Below, one piece after another: positions 11,212-21,046 of a stretch of DNA of 64,000 nt. Both the position numbers and the translations under genes were made by a program. The DNA is from Liolophura sinensis (taxonomy: Eukaryota > Mollusca > Polyplacophora > Chitonida > Chitonidae), in contig NC_088298.1 of NCBI RefSeq assembly GCF_032854445.1, positions 17,813,976-17,877,975 of the forward strand. Reading direction: 5' to 3'. Numbering within the stretch: the first letter of the stretch is position 1; each line of letters starts with the position of its first letter. Below the pieces are notes generated by a model that worked only from the letters and a program-made list of their open reading frames with translations, was not told where the DNA came from and searched no databases.

Positions 11212-11778
11212 TCACTGGGGAAAATCATAGATAAAGCCATAACCGTTTTCAGGGTCATCACTCAGCCAGAACGCAGAGAGGGCAGTAACAAGCTCTTCAC
11301 GAGATATCAGGCCATCTCCGTCCACATCTATTCGGTGGAAAATATCTCTGATGAAATCTTCATCGTGTACTTCGTGCGACTTATAATACATCCGCAGCTC
11401 TTCTGGAGAAATGAAGCCGTCTTTGTTTCTGTCGATCAGGTCGAAAATTTTTTCATGTGTTATGCGACTTTTTTCTGAGACTATTGTTGGACTTGTGCTG
11501 CTGTTGTATCTTATGGCGTTCTGTAAGGCCTCTGAAATTGGAATCTTGGCATCCATGCCTTTTGAAGCGCTCAGATTTTTCCACCAAAACATTGCAATTG
11601 CTAACATATCTTCAGCCTCCTCTGGACTGGCTCCGGAAAGCATTGCCATGTTCTCAGCCACCTGTTCATAGTCCTCCTTGCTAATAAAACCATCTTTGTT
11701 TGTGTCGAGGAGCGTGAAATAAGACTTGAATTTCTTGATACGGTAATCGCTCATAATCTGCTGAGATCTTTCCGCCAT
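11212..11778 (-). CDS. Sarcoplasmic calcium-binding protein-like EF-hand protein
   Basis: Intact 188-residue frame from ATG to stop in one exon. Three canonical 12-residue calcium loops are visible: DTNKDGFISKED (25-36), DRNKDGFISPEE (116-127) and DVDGDGLISREE (151-162). A fourth, degenerate hand lies around residues 72-84 (SKGMDAKIPIS). The length, the spacing of hands 1, 3 and 4, and the C-terminal FWLSDDPENGYGF-like end fit invertebrate sarcoplasmic calcium-binding proteins (about 180-195 residues), which buffer cytosolic calcium in muscle and other cells. A calexcitin or other SCP relative is the main alternative. The sequence just before the ATG is TTTCTCCTTTACAG, a good splice acceptor, so the whole coding region is probably one exon behind a 5' UTR intron. 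Alternatively, a short upstream coding exon may exist that I could not find. Confidence 0.88.
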   Translation of the reverse strand: MAERSQQIMSDYRIKKFKSYFTLLDTNKDGFISKEDYEQVAENMAMLSGASPEEAEDMLAIAMFWWKNLSASKGMDAKIPISEALQNAIRYNSSTSPTIVSEKSRITHEKIFDLIDRNKDGFISPEELRMYYKSHEVHDEDFIRDIFHRIDVDGDGLISREELVTALSAFWLSDDPENGYGFIYDFPQ

Positions 11779-11792
11779 CTGTAAAGGAGAAA
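11779..11792 (-). promoter_or_regulatory. Splice acceptor abutting the EF-hand start codon
   Basis: Minus strand TTTCTCCTTTACAG directly precedes the ATG. The pyrimidine tract plus CAG is near-consensus, which implies a 5' UTR intron whose upstream exon was not located. Confidence 0.6.
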
Positions 11793-11884
11793 TAAAAGTT
11801 AAGAGCGCAGTAAGTGTTATATTACTGGAGTCTTTCCATCATCACCACTGAAAATCATTGACTGCTTCTCTTCGCAGAATTAAG

Positions 11885-12115
11885 ACTTACAGCATAGAGA
11901 GTAAGATAAGAACAGCGACGACAGTGTCGTAGCTGGCAAATTGTCACACGATACCGGTGAAATGCGGCTTTTGTCATTTTACCTCAGTTCGGGTTTTTCT
12001 AACTGATCATGTAAATGCATAAATAGTAGCAATTAACACGCCCCCTGGCACCATTGCTTAAGGAGAATTTGGTCATAATATGCAGTGATGTTAATTGCAA
12101 TTTATTAGACGTCAC
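11885..12115 (-). repeat. Family B interspersed repeat, near-complete
   Basis: On the minus strand this copy runs from GACGTCTAATAAATTGCAAT through GCCAGGGGGCGTGTTAATTG, TGCATTTACATGATC and TTTCACCGGTATCGTGTG to the ATGCTGTAAGTCTT end. It is one of the best copies for building a consensus. It sits about 110 bp upstream of the EF-hand exon. Confidence 0.65.
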
Positions 12116-12204
12116 CGATCTAGAATTACTGAGAATGCCCATGTTTAGATAACATATTCCGTCCTGTTTTCGTACTCAGCACACTTTTTAAATTTTTTTG
12201 CTGG

Positions 12205-12305
12205 CTTGTGAGGAACGTCGTTTGGGGAATTAGCCCCGTCAGTATTGAACAGGAACGTCCATTTTGATTGGCTGTTGATGTACGTACGTATGTCTGTTTT
12301 GACTT
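12205..12305 (+). repeat. Naiad 3' UTR end fragment
   Basis: The blocks AACGTCGTTTGGGGAATTAG, AGGAACGTCCATTTTGATTG and GTACGTATGTCTGTTTTGAC follow the same order as the terminal part of the Naiad 3' UTR repeat elsewhere. Confidence 0.5.
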
Positions 12306-13030
12306 ATTATGGACCAAGATATCACTGGCAAAATATCACTGGCAAGATATCGCTGCTGTATATCTTTGCTGTACGTCTTTAATTATACGTGATATGATGA
12401 TACAGAATCATGATATTCCGACGGTGCATATGTGAGTAGTGGTAAGTGGTGCCTTTATCGCACTTCGGAAATATTTCAACGATATCGTGGCGTGACAAGT
12501 TTTAAACCAGGACACAGAAAATATTTTTGGACACATGAAGTTTTCTTTCTAAACTAGCTAAAGCAACACACATCCATCAGGTGAAAGTTTAAAACCCATC
12601 AACATATTAATAAACTGTTGCAGTCAAAACACAATCGAGATACACGTTTTGATTGTCAACAAATTATAATAAATGAGCATAGTACACGATTAAGATGCTG
12701 GTTTAATTAGTTTGCCGAGATCATTCGTTGTGTCTTTCCAGCTACACTGCAAAATATTGACTGCTTCTCCTTATCCCCCACAACCTTACCGTGTTTATGA
12801 TTCGGATTCCCAGCTGGATTCACCTTCGCTTCAGACTCAACTCAGCTGCACTAGAAACTTCTCAACTGCAGTGGAAATAAACGAAATCCGTAGTTCAGTT
12901 TACCCGTGAGGCTGGCCAATGTTAAGCACATGAGCAGTGTTAACTAGAGCACGACGAGGAGATATGTTACGGTTCTCAGTGTATTGAACAAAGTGAAAAC
13001 CGACGAGACAAACACGTTAATACTCCTTTA
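12306..13030. other. No gene seen; short triplicated motif
   Basis: ATATCACTGGCAA-like units occur three times near 12,316-12,350. Otherwise this is spacer with weak Naiad UTR similarity near 12,720-12,775. Confidence 0.4.
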
Positions 13031-13346
13031 GAATTCTACTAAACGATGTTTCGTAAAATGTGTGTATGACGGGTGCTTTCATGAATCAATGAAAAATGAT
13101 CAGGGTTTGACGAAATACGTGAAATGTTACTCTTGTTAAATGCGATGGCAACTTTTACCTGCATTTTCTACAGTTCTGGATCCGTGATTTTTCGTTGTTT
13201 TTCTTTCTTTTCTTCTGGTATTTTCCTTATGTTATGTTATTCCATACACATACGATACCTGGCATATTCTTCCTAATGCATATATCAACAAAAATAAATA
13301 CTCTTGGGTATCGACAAGCTCGTGCTTTTTGTTTGTATGTTCTTTT
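13031..13346 (+). repeat. Left copy of a ~320-bp direct duplication
   Basis: From GAATTCTACTAAACGATG to GCTTTTTGTTTGTATGTT this segment is almost identical to 14,119-14,448 in the same orientation. I see only a handful of substitutions plus a local microsatellite difference. The copies are 1.09 kb apart, so the duplication is recent. Confidence 0.85.
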
Positions 13347-14118
13347 CGGGGCCGACCCCCTGCTCCAGTTTAGCCGGTTGACGGCTTGTAAACATCGTCC
13401 TCGATGAAAATTCCCGCAGGCGGTCATGCGTTGTGAATGTCAGAAAGTAAATGGGTTGCTTTGGCAGTTCACGGTGTCTGATCATCAAAGGATATACCCC
13501 AGCCGAAGGTTTATTAACAATTTTATTTTTAACAAAACGTAGCAATAAAAATCGACGTACACTTGGAATTTAGCAGTGTTTACATAATAATCAGAATGAT
13601 CGAAAGCCAAAATGATTGGCCATAATTATAATCTTGCCTTTTTTTTCTCCCTAGTTTTCTGTGGATTAGTTAGCCAAGTGGACTTAGTAAAAAAATATCA
13701 TAAAATTGTTTCAGACCACGTTGTGGTGAAATAAACACATTATCGACTTTTGTTTTGTTATATCAGCTTTTCAATAATGCCTAATTTTCATATCTCATGC
13801 CACAAATTAAGTGTACAAATCGTATAATGGGCTCTTCGAGAGTTTGGATGCTAACTGAAATTCTATAACGTATTTGTTAGCGTAAGTCCAGGAAAATTAA
13901 AATCTGAACGATGTAAAAAGAGTGTATTAAAATTTACCAATGATTACTTTTTAGCATTTTCGTTAACAACATATAGGGTAAGAAATTCGTTTTGACTGGG
14001 GGCAAATGATGATGACATCCTAGAATGGGCTCTTTCATATTAATAGGCCTAATAGCTGAAGATTTTCGTCATTCTGAAAGTTACATCTAAATCTAAATTC
14101 AAAATTCAACCATTAAAT

Positions 14119-14448
14119 GAATTCTACTAAACGATGTTTCGTAAAATGTGTGTATGACGGGAGCTTTCACGAATCAATGAAAAATGATCAGGGTTTGACG
14201 AAATACGTGAAGTGTTACTCATGTTAAATGCGATGGCAACTTTTACCTGCATTTTCTACAGTTCTGGATCCGTGATTTTTCGTTGTTTTTCTTTCTTTCC
14301 TTCTGGTATTTTCCTTATGTTATATTATTCCATACACATACCGATACGATACGATACGATACATATTCTTCCTAATGCATATATCGACAAAAATAAATAC
14401 TCTTGGGCATCGACAAGCTCGTGCTTTTTGTTTGTATGTTTTTTTTTG
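14119..14448 (+). repeat. Right copy of the ~320-bp direct duplication
   Basis: This is the partner of 13,031-13,346. It has gained a CGATA-type microsatellite (about four units near 14,340-14,362) where the left copy has CGATACCTGGCA. No coding content. The segment between the copies (13,350-14,118) shows no gene. Confidence 0.85.
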
Positions 14449-14484
14449 ACGAGGATAAAAGGCATTTTTAACCTATTTGCTTGA

Positions 14485-14730
14485 CTGTCATTACACGTCA
14501 CATGCTGTCGCTCAATAGCTGAATATCTCTTCCTTAAAGTCGGGAAATCTAAGATCAAACCCCGATCGGGTAAAAACTTTACAAATTCTGCTTGTTGCTG
14601 CTTCGTTTGGCGCTCAGCACTTAAAAGTGAGGGCATTGAGACCTGACTGGTTGGCCCGGTGTCCGTGGAATGTGATTTGGCAGGGGGACAAGTCTGGTGT
14701 CTTCGGCATTATACTTCAGTGGTGACAGCA
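14485..14730 (+). mobile_element. Divergent tRNA-derived SINE (CACTCACT-tail family), partial
   Basis: The order of blocks (ACTTTACAAATTCTGC, CGTTTGGCGCTCAGCACT, GACTGGTTGGCCCGG, TCTTCGGCATTATACTTCAG) parallels the SINE body at 19.98-20.31 kb and extends it. The head is strongly mutated and the tail is missing. Confidence 0.55.
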
Positions 14731-14774
14731 CTGGGCTCGTCCTGTCACATGTACACAACTATTGTCGATCCCTC

Positions 14775-15500
14775 TCAATCTCTAAATAGTATATTGATGA
14801 TCTGCTAGCTTCAAACAATTCATACACAGCAAAAACCGCGAAAGATAGATATCCACCTTCGCTGGGCTTTGAGGAAAGCACGGACTCTCCAGATGGTACA
14901 TTTTATCTGGACCTGTATTTCTACCATGTGTATAAGGCCTAAGCGGTTTCACCTTTCACACATCTTACAACAAGAGGGATAGTTTCAATTTAGACATAGT
15001 AAATTATCCCTACTTAGACGGTAATATACCGAATTCCCCTCTGCATATCTCGCCTTGCAGCATTTCTTAAGTTTTACGAGTATAATTTTCTTGTAAGTAA
15101 ACATGGACACAGCGTACAGAATCTACGGCACTCTGCTTCATGAGTATGCCTACTACCACTTACCCCGGCGCAAGGACAGGGACTGTATATTCGTCCTTCC
15201 AATTAGATGGTCACATGGGATATGTGAACAGTTGCAAAGCGCAACTGAGATACATTTTACTATCGACAAACCTATAGACACTATCATGGTGCACGACTGA
15301 ATAATGATTTCACGCATCCACCTAAAACATACCTTGGGCTTTTCCAACATCATTGAAAACTGTTGACTGGTTCCGTTTGCAGGATTCCGTGGTATTTTCG
15401 TACTTTACATACTTTATTAATTGTTTGGTGGTTTGTGTTATACGTCGTTTTCAAGAATTGGCCTGGCGATTCTTAGTTCTTTGGTGGTTAGTGTTAGACG
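14775..15500 (+). mobile_element. Naiad 3'-terminal fragment with YIDD box
   Basis: Begins with the RT catalytic motif YIDDLLASNNSYTAKTAK and the block DSPDGTFYLDLY. It continues through a decayed FNLDIVNYPYLD segment into the shared 3' UTR (GAACAGTTGCAAAGCGCAAC, TCATTGAAAACTGTTGACTG, GTTATACGTCGTTTTC). The YxDD box marks the RT active site. Frames are broken after it. Confidence 0.7.
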
Positions 15501-15644
15501 TCGTTTAGGGTAATAGACCTGTCTGTTTGGAGGGGTAAATTACCAAGCAATGTATCCGGCACTGTTTTAATGTTGCTGTATGTTGAATGTGATAGACAAC
15601 AGGCAGTTCAAGCCATGGGTCTTGGGGCATGTAATTTGTTTACT

Positions 15645-15800
15645 GTTTAAGCACAGTTAGAACAGTTAGAACAAAACCGTGACTGAGGTATTTCACCGGT
15701 TACGTGTGACCATTTTCCATCTATTACACCGTCGTTACTGCTCTGGTCTTTCTATTCTGTACATCTTTAATTATATTTTGACTGAGGTATTTTTTATGTG
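15645..15800 (+). repeat. Family B repeat, partial
   Basis: Recognised by AACAAAACCGTGACTGAGGT, TTCACCGGTTACGTGTGACC and ACACCGTCGTTACTGCTC. Confidence 0.55.
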
Positions 15801-16239
15801 TTTACCATTACAGTGGTGTCCTTTCAAATTTCACCTAGAGGCGATTTTTTGAGAACGTTATTGCAGAAAACTTTTGTTCGTGAGAAATAACAGGTATCCC
15901 AACATCAAAAGCTGTGATTAGAGTGGCAAACCCGCTGATGTTAAAGAAAGCAAAAAGCAGGACACGGTTTTATTAAACTTCTAAAGCTATTTCAGTACTA
16001 TATTTAATTGTGTTTGTCGCAGGATTTTTCGATAAATACTTCATGTAGGATTTCGACAAAGAAGTGCCGACAAAAGCAAGTTCTTGGACGTAGGAAGTTA
16101 TACATGATTCGTAAACCCTACCATAAAATTCAAAAATAACTCTTAAAATATCTGTAAAAATGTTTTGTTTTTCAGATGTCGTTCTGATGAGCCTCAAATA
16201 AGTTTTGATCTTTTGTTCACTTTAAGGAACGATGTGCGC

Positions 16240-16400
16240 AGACTGTTTTGAAGCATTTACGTGAACAGAAAATTGAAACTTAATTAAGGTAAATTGACAA
16301 GGTATTTCACGGGGTACGTGTGACCATTTTCCGACTATCTCAATATCGGTGTTGCACTGGGTTTAATGTCAGTGCTGTAGCCTTTTATACTATGTATGGG
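16240..16400 (+). repeat. Family B repeat, partial
   Basis: Recognised by CATTTACGTGAACAG, GGTAAATTGACAAGGTATTT and ACGTGTGACCATTTTCC, in the same order as the other copies. Confidence 0.5.
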
Positions 16401-17079
16401 AGAAGTACTTTTTTGTGCTCTGGGTTTTCCATTACCCCATATACAGAACAGACTGTGTACTACCTTGTTAAACAGTGCATTGGTATTTCATCGTTTTCAC
16501 AGCACTGCTACGCTGTACAACGTTATAGCATTATCAACTCTCATTAAAATGTCAATCGAAGCAGCAAACTGCCAGTTATTATTTTCCATCCTTATCTAAA
16601 TTGATGTGTACTTCTTATATTCTTTACCTTGTACTTAGACACCTGTGTTGAACTGTTCTCTAGACATGAATATATCACCAGCTACGTTTACTCTGCATAA
16701 CTCAGTTCCACTGGTGTCTTGGGCGTAAAGTGTAAACTGGGGCTCAATCTGCATGCGGTCCCATTGAGGATGAAAAATATTTTCAAAGCGAGACATAGGT
16801 ATGCGCTTGTCCTTTGTTTTTATGCTGCAACAGTTGCTGTCAAGCCTCAGGCGTTAGCGTGTGTTGTATAATGTGCTCCTGAAAGATGGATACATATAAG
16901 TAAAACGCATCCGTATGTCACGAAGGTCTTCGTGTGTATTGCTGTAGATTTGTTGTAAAATAAGCTACGTCACTCAATTTGGAAACCGTAATTTCCCTTT
17001 CGGGAAAGTATGACATCCTTGCTTTTCTACTTTCGTCTGGCAGATCAGGCGATACAGAACAACACAAAAGTGACCCTGT
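16401..17079. other. No gene seen
   Basis: AT-rich spacer with short random frames only. Confidence 0.45.
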
Positions 17080-17114
17080 ATGAACACGTGGGCCGTATGG
17101 CACCACACGGCTAA

Positions 17115-17252
17115 GACATGCGTGTGGAAAGGACCACATGGATACCACACGCGTGTGGAGAGGACCACACAGACACCACACGCGTGTGGAGAGGACCACA
17201 CGGATACCACACGCGTGTGGAGAGGACCACATGGATACCACACGCGTGTGAT
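17115..17252. repeat. 31-bp tandem repeat built on a perfect 12-bp palindrome
   Basis: Four copies of CACACGCGTGTG start at 17,146, 17,177, 17,208 and 17,239, exactly 31 bp apart, with a decayed copy at about 17,115. The spacer reads GAGAGGACCACACGGATAC with few changes. Because 31 is not a multiple of three and the unit is largely palindromic, long but meaningless open frames appear on both strands here. Confidence 0.92.
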
Positions 17253-17817
17253 TATCTTCGTTTTTAATGTCGTTATTCCCAAAAATGGGCATTTGGGCCC
17301 ATCTATGGGCATTTCTATTGCGATATAAACAATGTTTTAAAAGTTGTTCTATATTACAACAAACTATCTACGTTGCCATCGGCACGCCGCGCACTTTTCA
17401 AATTTCTGCAGAAAGAAGGTGTACGAACCTGGTATAGTTGTTGTCAGTGTTATCACAAGTGACGTAGTGTTTTTCTTTTTCGCTGTATATGCTAATCACC
17501 CAGCAGGGAGTGACAATCTCACATTTATGACATCCAACATGTACAAAATAACCTAAACTTTAAAGTTAAATGGTATAAATAAATATCACAACGCCGGTCT
17601 TAACGCAGTCTCTCTAAACCAGACCGTCCCAGCCTACCTGTACCCTACCGGTTGAGTAGACTTATGGCTACGGTCCTCTGCATAAGGAGAGTAGTCTTAA
17701 CGTGGCCTACATGCAGTTCACGGCCGAATATAGGTTAGGAAGTATGACAACTTCGTCTATCCTTTTAAAATAATCCGCTGAAGCTAACTGGTTGCATACA
17801 TTTGATTCCTTTATTTG

Positions 17818-17850
17818 ACTAGTGTTTTACGCCGCATTCAAGAACATTGT
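17818..17850 (-). mobile_element. SINE tail fragment
   Basis: The sequence AGTGTTTTACGCCGCATTCA plus AGAACATT matches the start of the common SINE in the orientation seen at 63.6 kb. It is very short. Confidence 0.5.
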
Positions 17851-18105
17851 ATGCATAAAAACAAGTTTGCCTACTGAGACAAGTTTCTATAAGCTTTTGC
17901 TCTAGGAATAAAAAGCACCAGTGCATTTCTGCATTTGTATATATTGATAACAACTGTGCATTATATTACATTTTCAGTTGTCTATTTATTGAACGTGATA
18001 TATGCATTATAAAACCCTAAACTCGGTGCTGTCACATTACTGGCTATATAAAAGTAAAATAAAATGTTCTGAACTGACAGTATACAACACACTAAATGTT
18101 TTCAG

Positions 18106-18187
18106 TACAGCAAGGAAATCATCAATAATTTTGACGATAGCCCCAGGCACCGCCCGCCAGTCCATAAAGCAGAGGAGAAGCAAAATG
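18106..18187 (+). CDS. Exon a of an unrecognised host gene
   Basis: Bounded by a good acceptor (AATGTTTTCAG) and donor (AATG|GTATGT). It reads YSKEIINNFDDSPRHRPPVH and then KAEEKQN without stops, starting in phase 0 and ending with one extra base. That base joins exactly in frame to the next candidate exon. Product unknown: a charged, Pro-containing segment with no family motif that I recognise. Confidence 0.5.
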
Positions 18188-18371
18188 GTATGTTCATTAT
18201 TGGCTTACTACAGAAGCATTCAGCATTGGTTTAAAATATTTTTTTCAATGCTCACTAATGTGATGATGTAACTTGTATTATCAATGGTCTTAATATGTAC
18301 AGCCATTTTAAAGTTGATATCCAATAGACTGCCATACATCTTAATAGTTATTTCTCTTTCCTCTATTTCAG

Positions 18372-18500
18372 AATACCTTATTCTCTTCGACGAGGACGGC
18401 AAAACCACTCGTATTTCCAAGCCAAAGATTACCTTGCCGTCCTCAGAGATTAAAATCTCTGTCTCCCACCTGCTTCATGGCGGCCGGAAGGTATGCATAG
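18372..18500 (+). CDS. Exon b of the same unrecognised host gene
   Basis: The acceptor TCCTCTATTTCAG and the phase fit exon a (G plus AA gives Glu). The translation reads EYLILFDEDGKTTRISKPKI and then TLPSSEIKISVSHLLHGGRK. Two donors are possible. After 18,500 (CATAG|GTAAAA) the frame continues into exon c. After 18,490 (GGAAG|GTATGC) it would hit a stop in exon c. I therefore prefer 18,500. No known domain recognised. Confidence 0.55.
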   Translation, partial: NTLFSSTRTAKPLVFPSQRLPCRPQRLKSLSPTCFMAAGRYA

Positions 18501-18800
18501 GTAAAATGTCATTATTTTTATCTCAGCTTATTACATTAAATATTACATATTAAATAATAATTTTATCTGGAAGTGACTTTTGTTTTATTCCCAAATAATA
18601 TATTTGTAAAGGTGTGTTAAAACGTGTGAAAACATGGTAAATGTAATCTCGCACTAATGACATCAGTAAAAGTTATCAAGAATATCAAAGTATGCTGGTG
18701 TGAAATGCAAGTCCATTTTTACTAGTTATGTAAAGTATGTAACTAATTATGTCGTAACAATTATGTCATGGTTTATTCTGTTCCAAATGGTTGTACTCAG

Positions 18801-18883
18801 GGATGGGGATTCTGGAGGGCTGTGAGAGGGCGGAGGGCCACAAAGTTCCCGACTTTGTGGACATGACGTCGAATGACAAGCTG
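18801..18883 (+). CDS. Exon c of the same unrecognised host gene
   Basis: Acceptor TTGTACTCAG, donor AAGCTG|GTAAGAA. With the preferred exon b end, the frame reads GMGILEGCERAEGHKVPDFV and then DMTSNDKL and leaves phase 0 for a further exon that I did not find. Directly downstream the Ty3/gypsy relic starts, presumably inside the next intron. Confidence 0.5.
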
Positions 18884-19409
18884 GTAAGAACTGTAGACAT
18901 CTTACACACTATACAATTCTAGAAAATAAATCTGTACTTCTGTGATTGTAAAACGCACAGACTATTTCACATAGCACAACTAGAAATAGGCTTATATGCC
19001 GTACATTGCAATGAAATAGATATGTACATGCATATTCAGGATGTTAATTACATAAATACACCCAGTTCTAAGAGAAATAAGAAGTATGAGACACTTACAC
19101 AGAAAGATGCGCTGTCCTCTCCCATCACTGAGATGGAAGCAGCACCTAGGATCTCTTGCTCAGTTTTGAATTCCGCGAATCATAAGGAATCCGAGTCTGT
19201 TGGCACTGTTATTACCCTTAGCAAAATGAAGGAGTTTCAGATGTCTGAAATCTGCCGCACATAGGATATATTCTTAAATGTAAAATAGAAAGTGTTAAGC
19301 CAGCATGGACTGACAAGTCATGCTGTATTTGAGATACTCTGTGCATTCGTAATGGTGTACTTTATAGAAAACGGAAGACTGCATCTGGTGACTTTATTAA
19401 ATGGCATAT

Positions 19410-19740
19410 TTTACTTTTCGAGACTTTGAGGGAGTGTGTGACACGTGAGCTGCATAATGCACATACCTCAGGATATTTAGGTGTAAAGAAAAGTACCAGG
19501 AGAATTCGTGACAGATTTTATTGAGTCGGGTTGCAACGTGATGTGGAACATTGGTGCAAGATTTGTGATATTTGTGCTTCAAAGAAGACCTCGACAGAAG
19601 TTCAAAGCACTCATGAAGAGGTATAGTACAGGAAGGCCCACGGGGCGTATTGCTCTTGATGTTATGGAACCTTTACCTATGGCAAATAATAAGAATAGAT
19701 TTATACTTGTTATTGGTGATTACTTTACTAAGTCGGTCGG
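19410..19740 (+). pseudogene. Ty3/gypsy integrase, zinc-binding domain and start of catalytic core
   Basis: RECVTRELHNAHTSGYLGVK and then RIRDRFY form the HH part, and WCKICDIC the CC part, of the HHCC zinc site. The usual Trp after FY is now a TGA stop. In the next frame RIALDVMEPLP supplies the first catalytic Asp, followed by NRFILVIGDYFTK. Sequence after about 19,740 jumps to the integrase tail, so the rest of the DDE core is deleted. Integrase joins element DNA to the chromosome; this copy cannot. Confidence 0.85.
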
Positions 19741-19849
19741 GGCTGGTACTGTTCGGAAAAGATTAAGTTGCCTATAGATCCCTTGTTTGACTCTCGTGAA
19801 AGTACATAAACATTTGAATCAGATTATTATGAACTTTCATAAAGAATAG

Positions 19850-20620
19850 AAAGAATTCATGAACATGCCGAAAAGAATATTCAGTTAGCTAGTAACAAAA
19901 TGAAGAGAAACTATGATACTGATAGACATAAACCTTTCTACATTGCCAACAGTGTCTGGTTATTAGGCACGGCACCGGCCCGGATAGCACAGTTGGTAGA
20001 GCGTCCGCTTCGGGACCGGTAGATCCAGGATCAATCCTTGATCGAGTCACACCTAAGACTTTAAAAGAGGAAGTTGTAACTTCCTCGCTTGGCGTTCAGC
20101 AGGAAGAGGATAGTGCAACGACTGGTTGACCCGTATCAGTATAATGATTACTTGCCTTCGGTAAGTCGTCTCAGTAAAGCAACACTAAATAAAAGAGCGG
20201 TGGAAATCCGTCCTGCAAAAAGGAGGCACATTATATGCATACGCACCCGTCATATGACTGAAAAATTGTTGAATACGACGTTAAACCCCAAGCACTCACT
20301 CACTCACTTATTAGGCAGGGCTAGACCAAAAATGGTAATGTCTTAGCGATTTAATCTACAGAATCCAAGAGACACTTAAGTCTAAACCTGTGTTTGTTCA
20401 TCACAACAGACTAAAGCCATACGTCGGGGAAAATATACTTACTTGGTTTGAGGCAACTTCCATGACACACAGGAAGCCAGTTTCTATCTCTGAAAGTGAA
20501 GAAAACGCTGTTATTCAGTTAAGGAAAACAGTGGATCTTTCCAGCGGTGGAGAGATTGTGCATAAGGACACTGACAGAGACTACGGATATTTCTTCGACG
20601 TTATGCTGATTACTAGGTTT
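19850..20620 (+). pseudogene. Ty3/gypsy integrase C-terminal region, split by a SINE
   Basis: Before the SINE: IHEHAEKNIQLASNKMKRNY, then DRHKPFYIANSVWLL. After it: DLIYRIQETLKSK, then VFVHHNRLKPYVGENILTW. The VWL and HxxRLKPY motifs are typical of gypsy integrase tails. An open frame runs to 20,623. Confidence 0.8.
19974..20307 (+). mobile_element. Full-length tRNA-derived SINE with 14-bp target duplication
   Basis: The head has a good A box (TAGCACAGTTGGTAGAGCG) and a weaker B box (GGATCAATCC), as in a tRNA. The tail is AAGCACTCACTCACTCAC. It is flanked by TTATTAGGCACGGC (19,960-19,973) and TTATTAGGCAGGGC (20,308-20,321), a 14-bp duplication with one mismatch. It was inserted in the gypsy integrase region. 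Confidence 0.9.
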
Positions 20621-20752
20621 TAGCCTTATGCTGATTTCCAGGTTTTGGCCGTTATGCTGATTACCATGTTTTGGTCGTTATGCTGATTACCATGTTTTGG
20701 TCGTTATGCTGATTACCATGTTTTGGCCGTTATGATGATTACGATGTTTTAC
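20600..20752 (+). repeat. 26-bp tandem repeat, about six units
   Basis: Units of GTTATGCTGATTACCATGTT plus TTGGTC start at 20,600, about 20,625, 20,651, 20,677, 20,703 and 20,729. The inner units are nearly identical and the outer ones are diverged. The array directly follows the integrase tail. Confidence 0.9.
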
Positions 20753-20788
20753 AGCATATTTAGCTTGTTTCCGTAATTTGTAGGTCAA

Positions 20789-21046
20789 GTGTGGACCTGT
20801 CTTCTTTGTGAAACGTATAATTTTCGAAGACGTGATACAGCTGAGAGACATGTGATCGAACATCACTCCGAGATAGGGTGGAGATGTTTGACATTCAAAC
20901 GCTCCTTCCACCGTCATTGTTCCTTTTATGCTGGGTGTGGTAATAAGGTGTTAACAACTGTGAAGGGCATGACGGGAGCGTTTGATCCACTGGTGGTGTC
21001 AGAGTTTGTTTCAAATCTGAAATACGGAAGTCTAAAATCAAGCTGA
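20789..21046 (+). pseudogene. Cys/His-rich (C2H2-like) segment within the gypsy relic
   Basis: Reads VWTCLLCETYNFRRRDTAER and then HVIEHH, a C2H2-like pattern with one extra residue before the first His. A second degenerate unit follows (WRCLTFKRSFHRH, CSFYAGCG). A stop or acceptor-like TAG precedes it, so it could instead be a captured exon. Downstream the frame drifts (SLVTHGDLVIQLDTKTDNF in another frame), so the region is decayed. Function unknown; a nucleic-acid-binding role is only suggested by the Cys/His pattern. Confidence 0.45.

Noticed and set aside
16918-17328. Overlapping 80-124-residue open frames on both strands near 17.1 kb
   Set aside because: They are by-products of the 31-bp palindromic tandem repeat, which stays open in several frames; the repeated HTRVV/ACGV-like strings are not a protein family.
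19977-20050. tRNA-like sequence with good A box
   Set aside because: It is the head of a SINE, not a tRNA gene: the B box is poor, no clover-leaf closes, and a SINE body and tail with target duplication follow.
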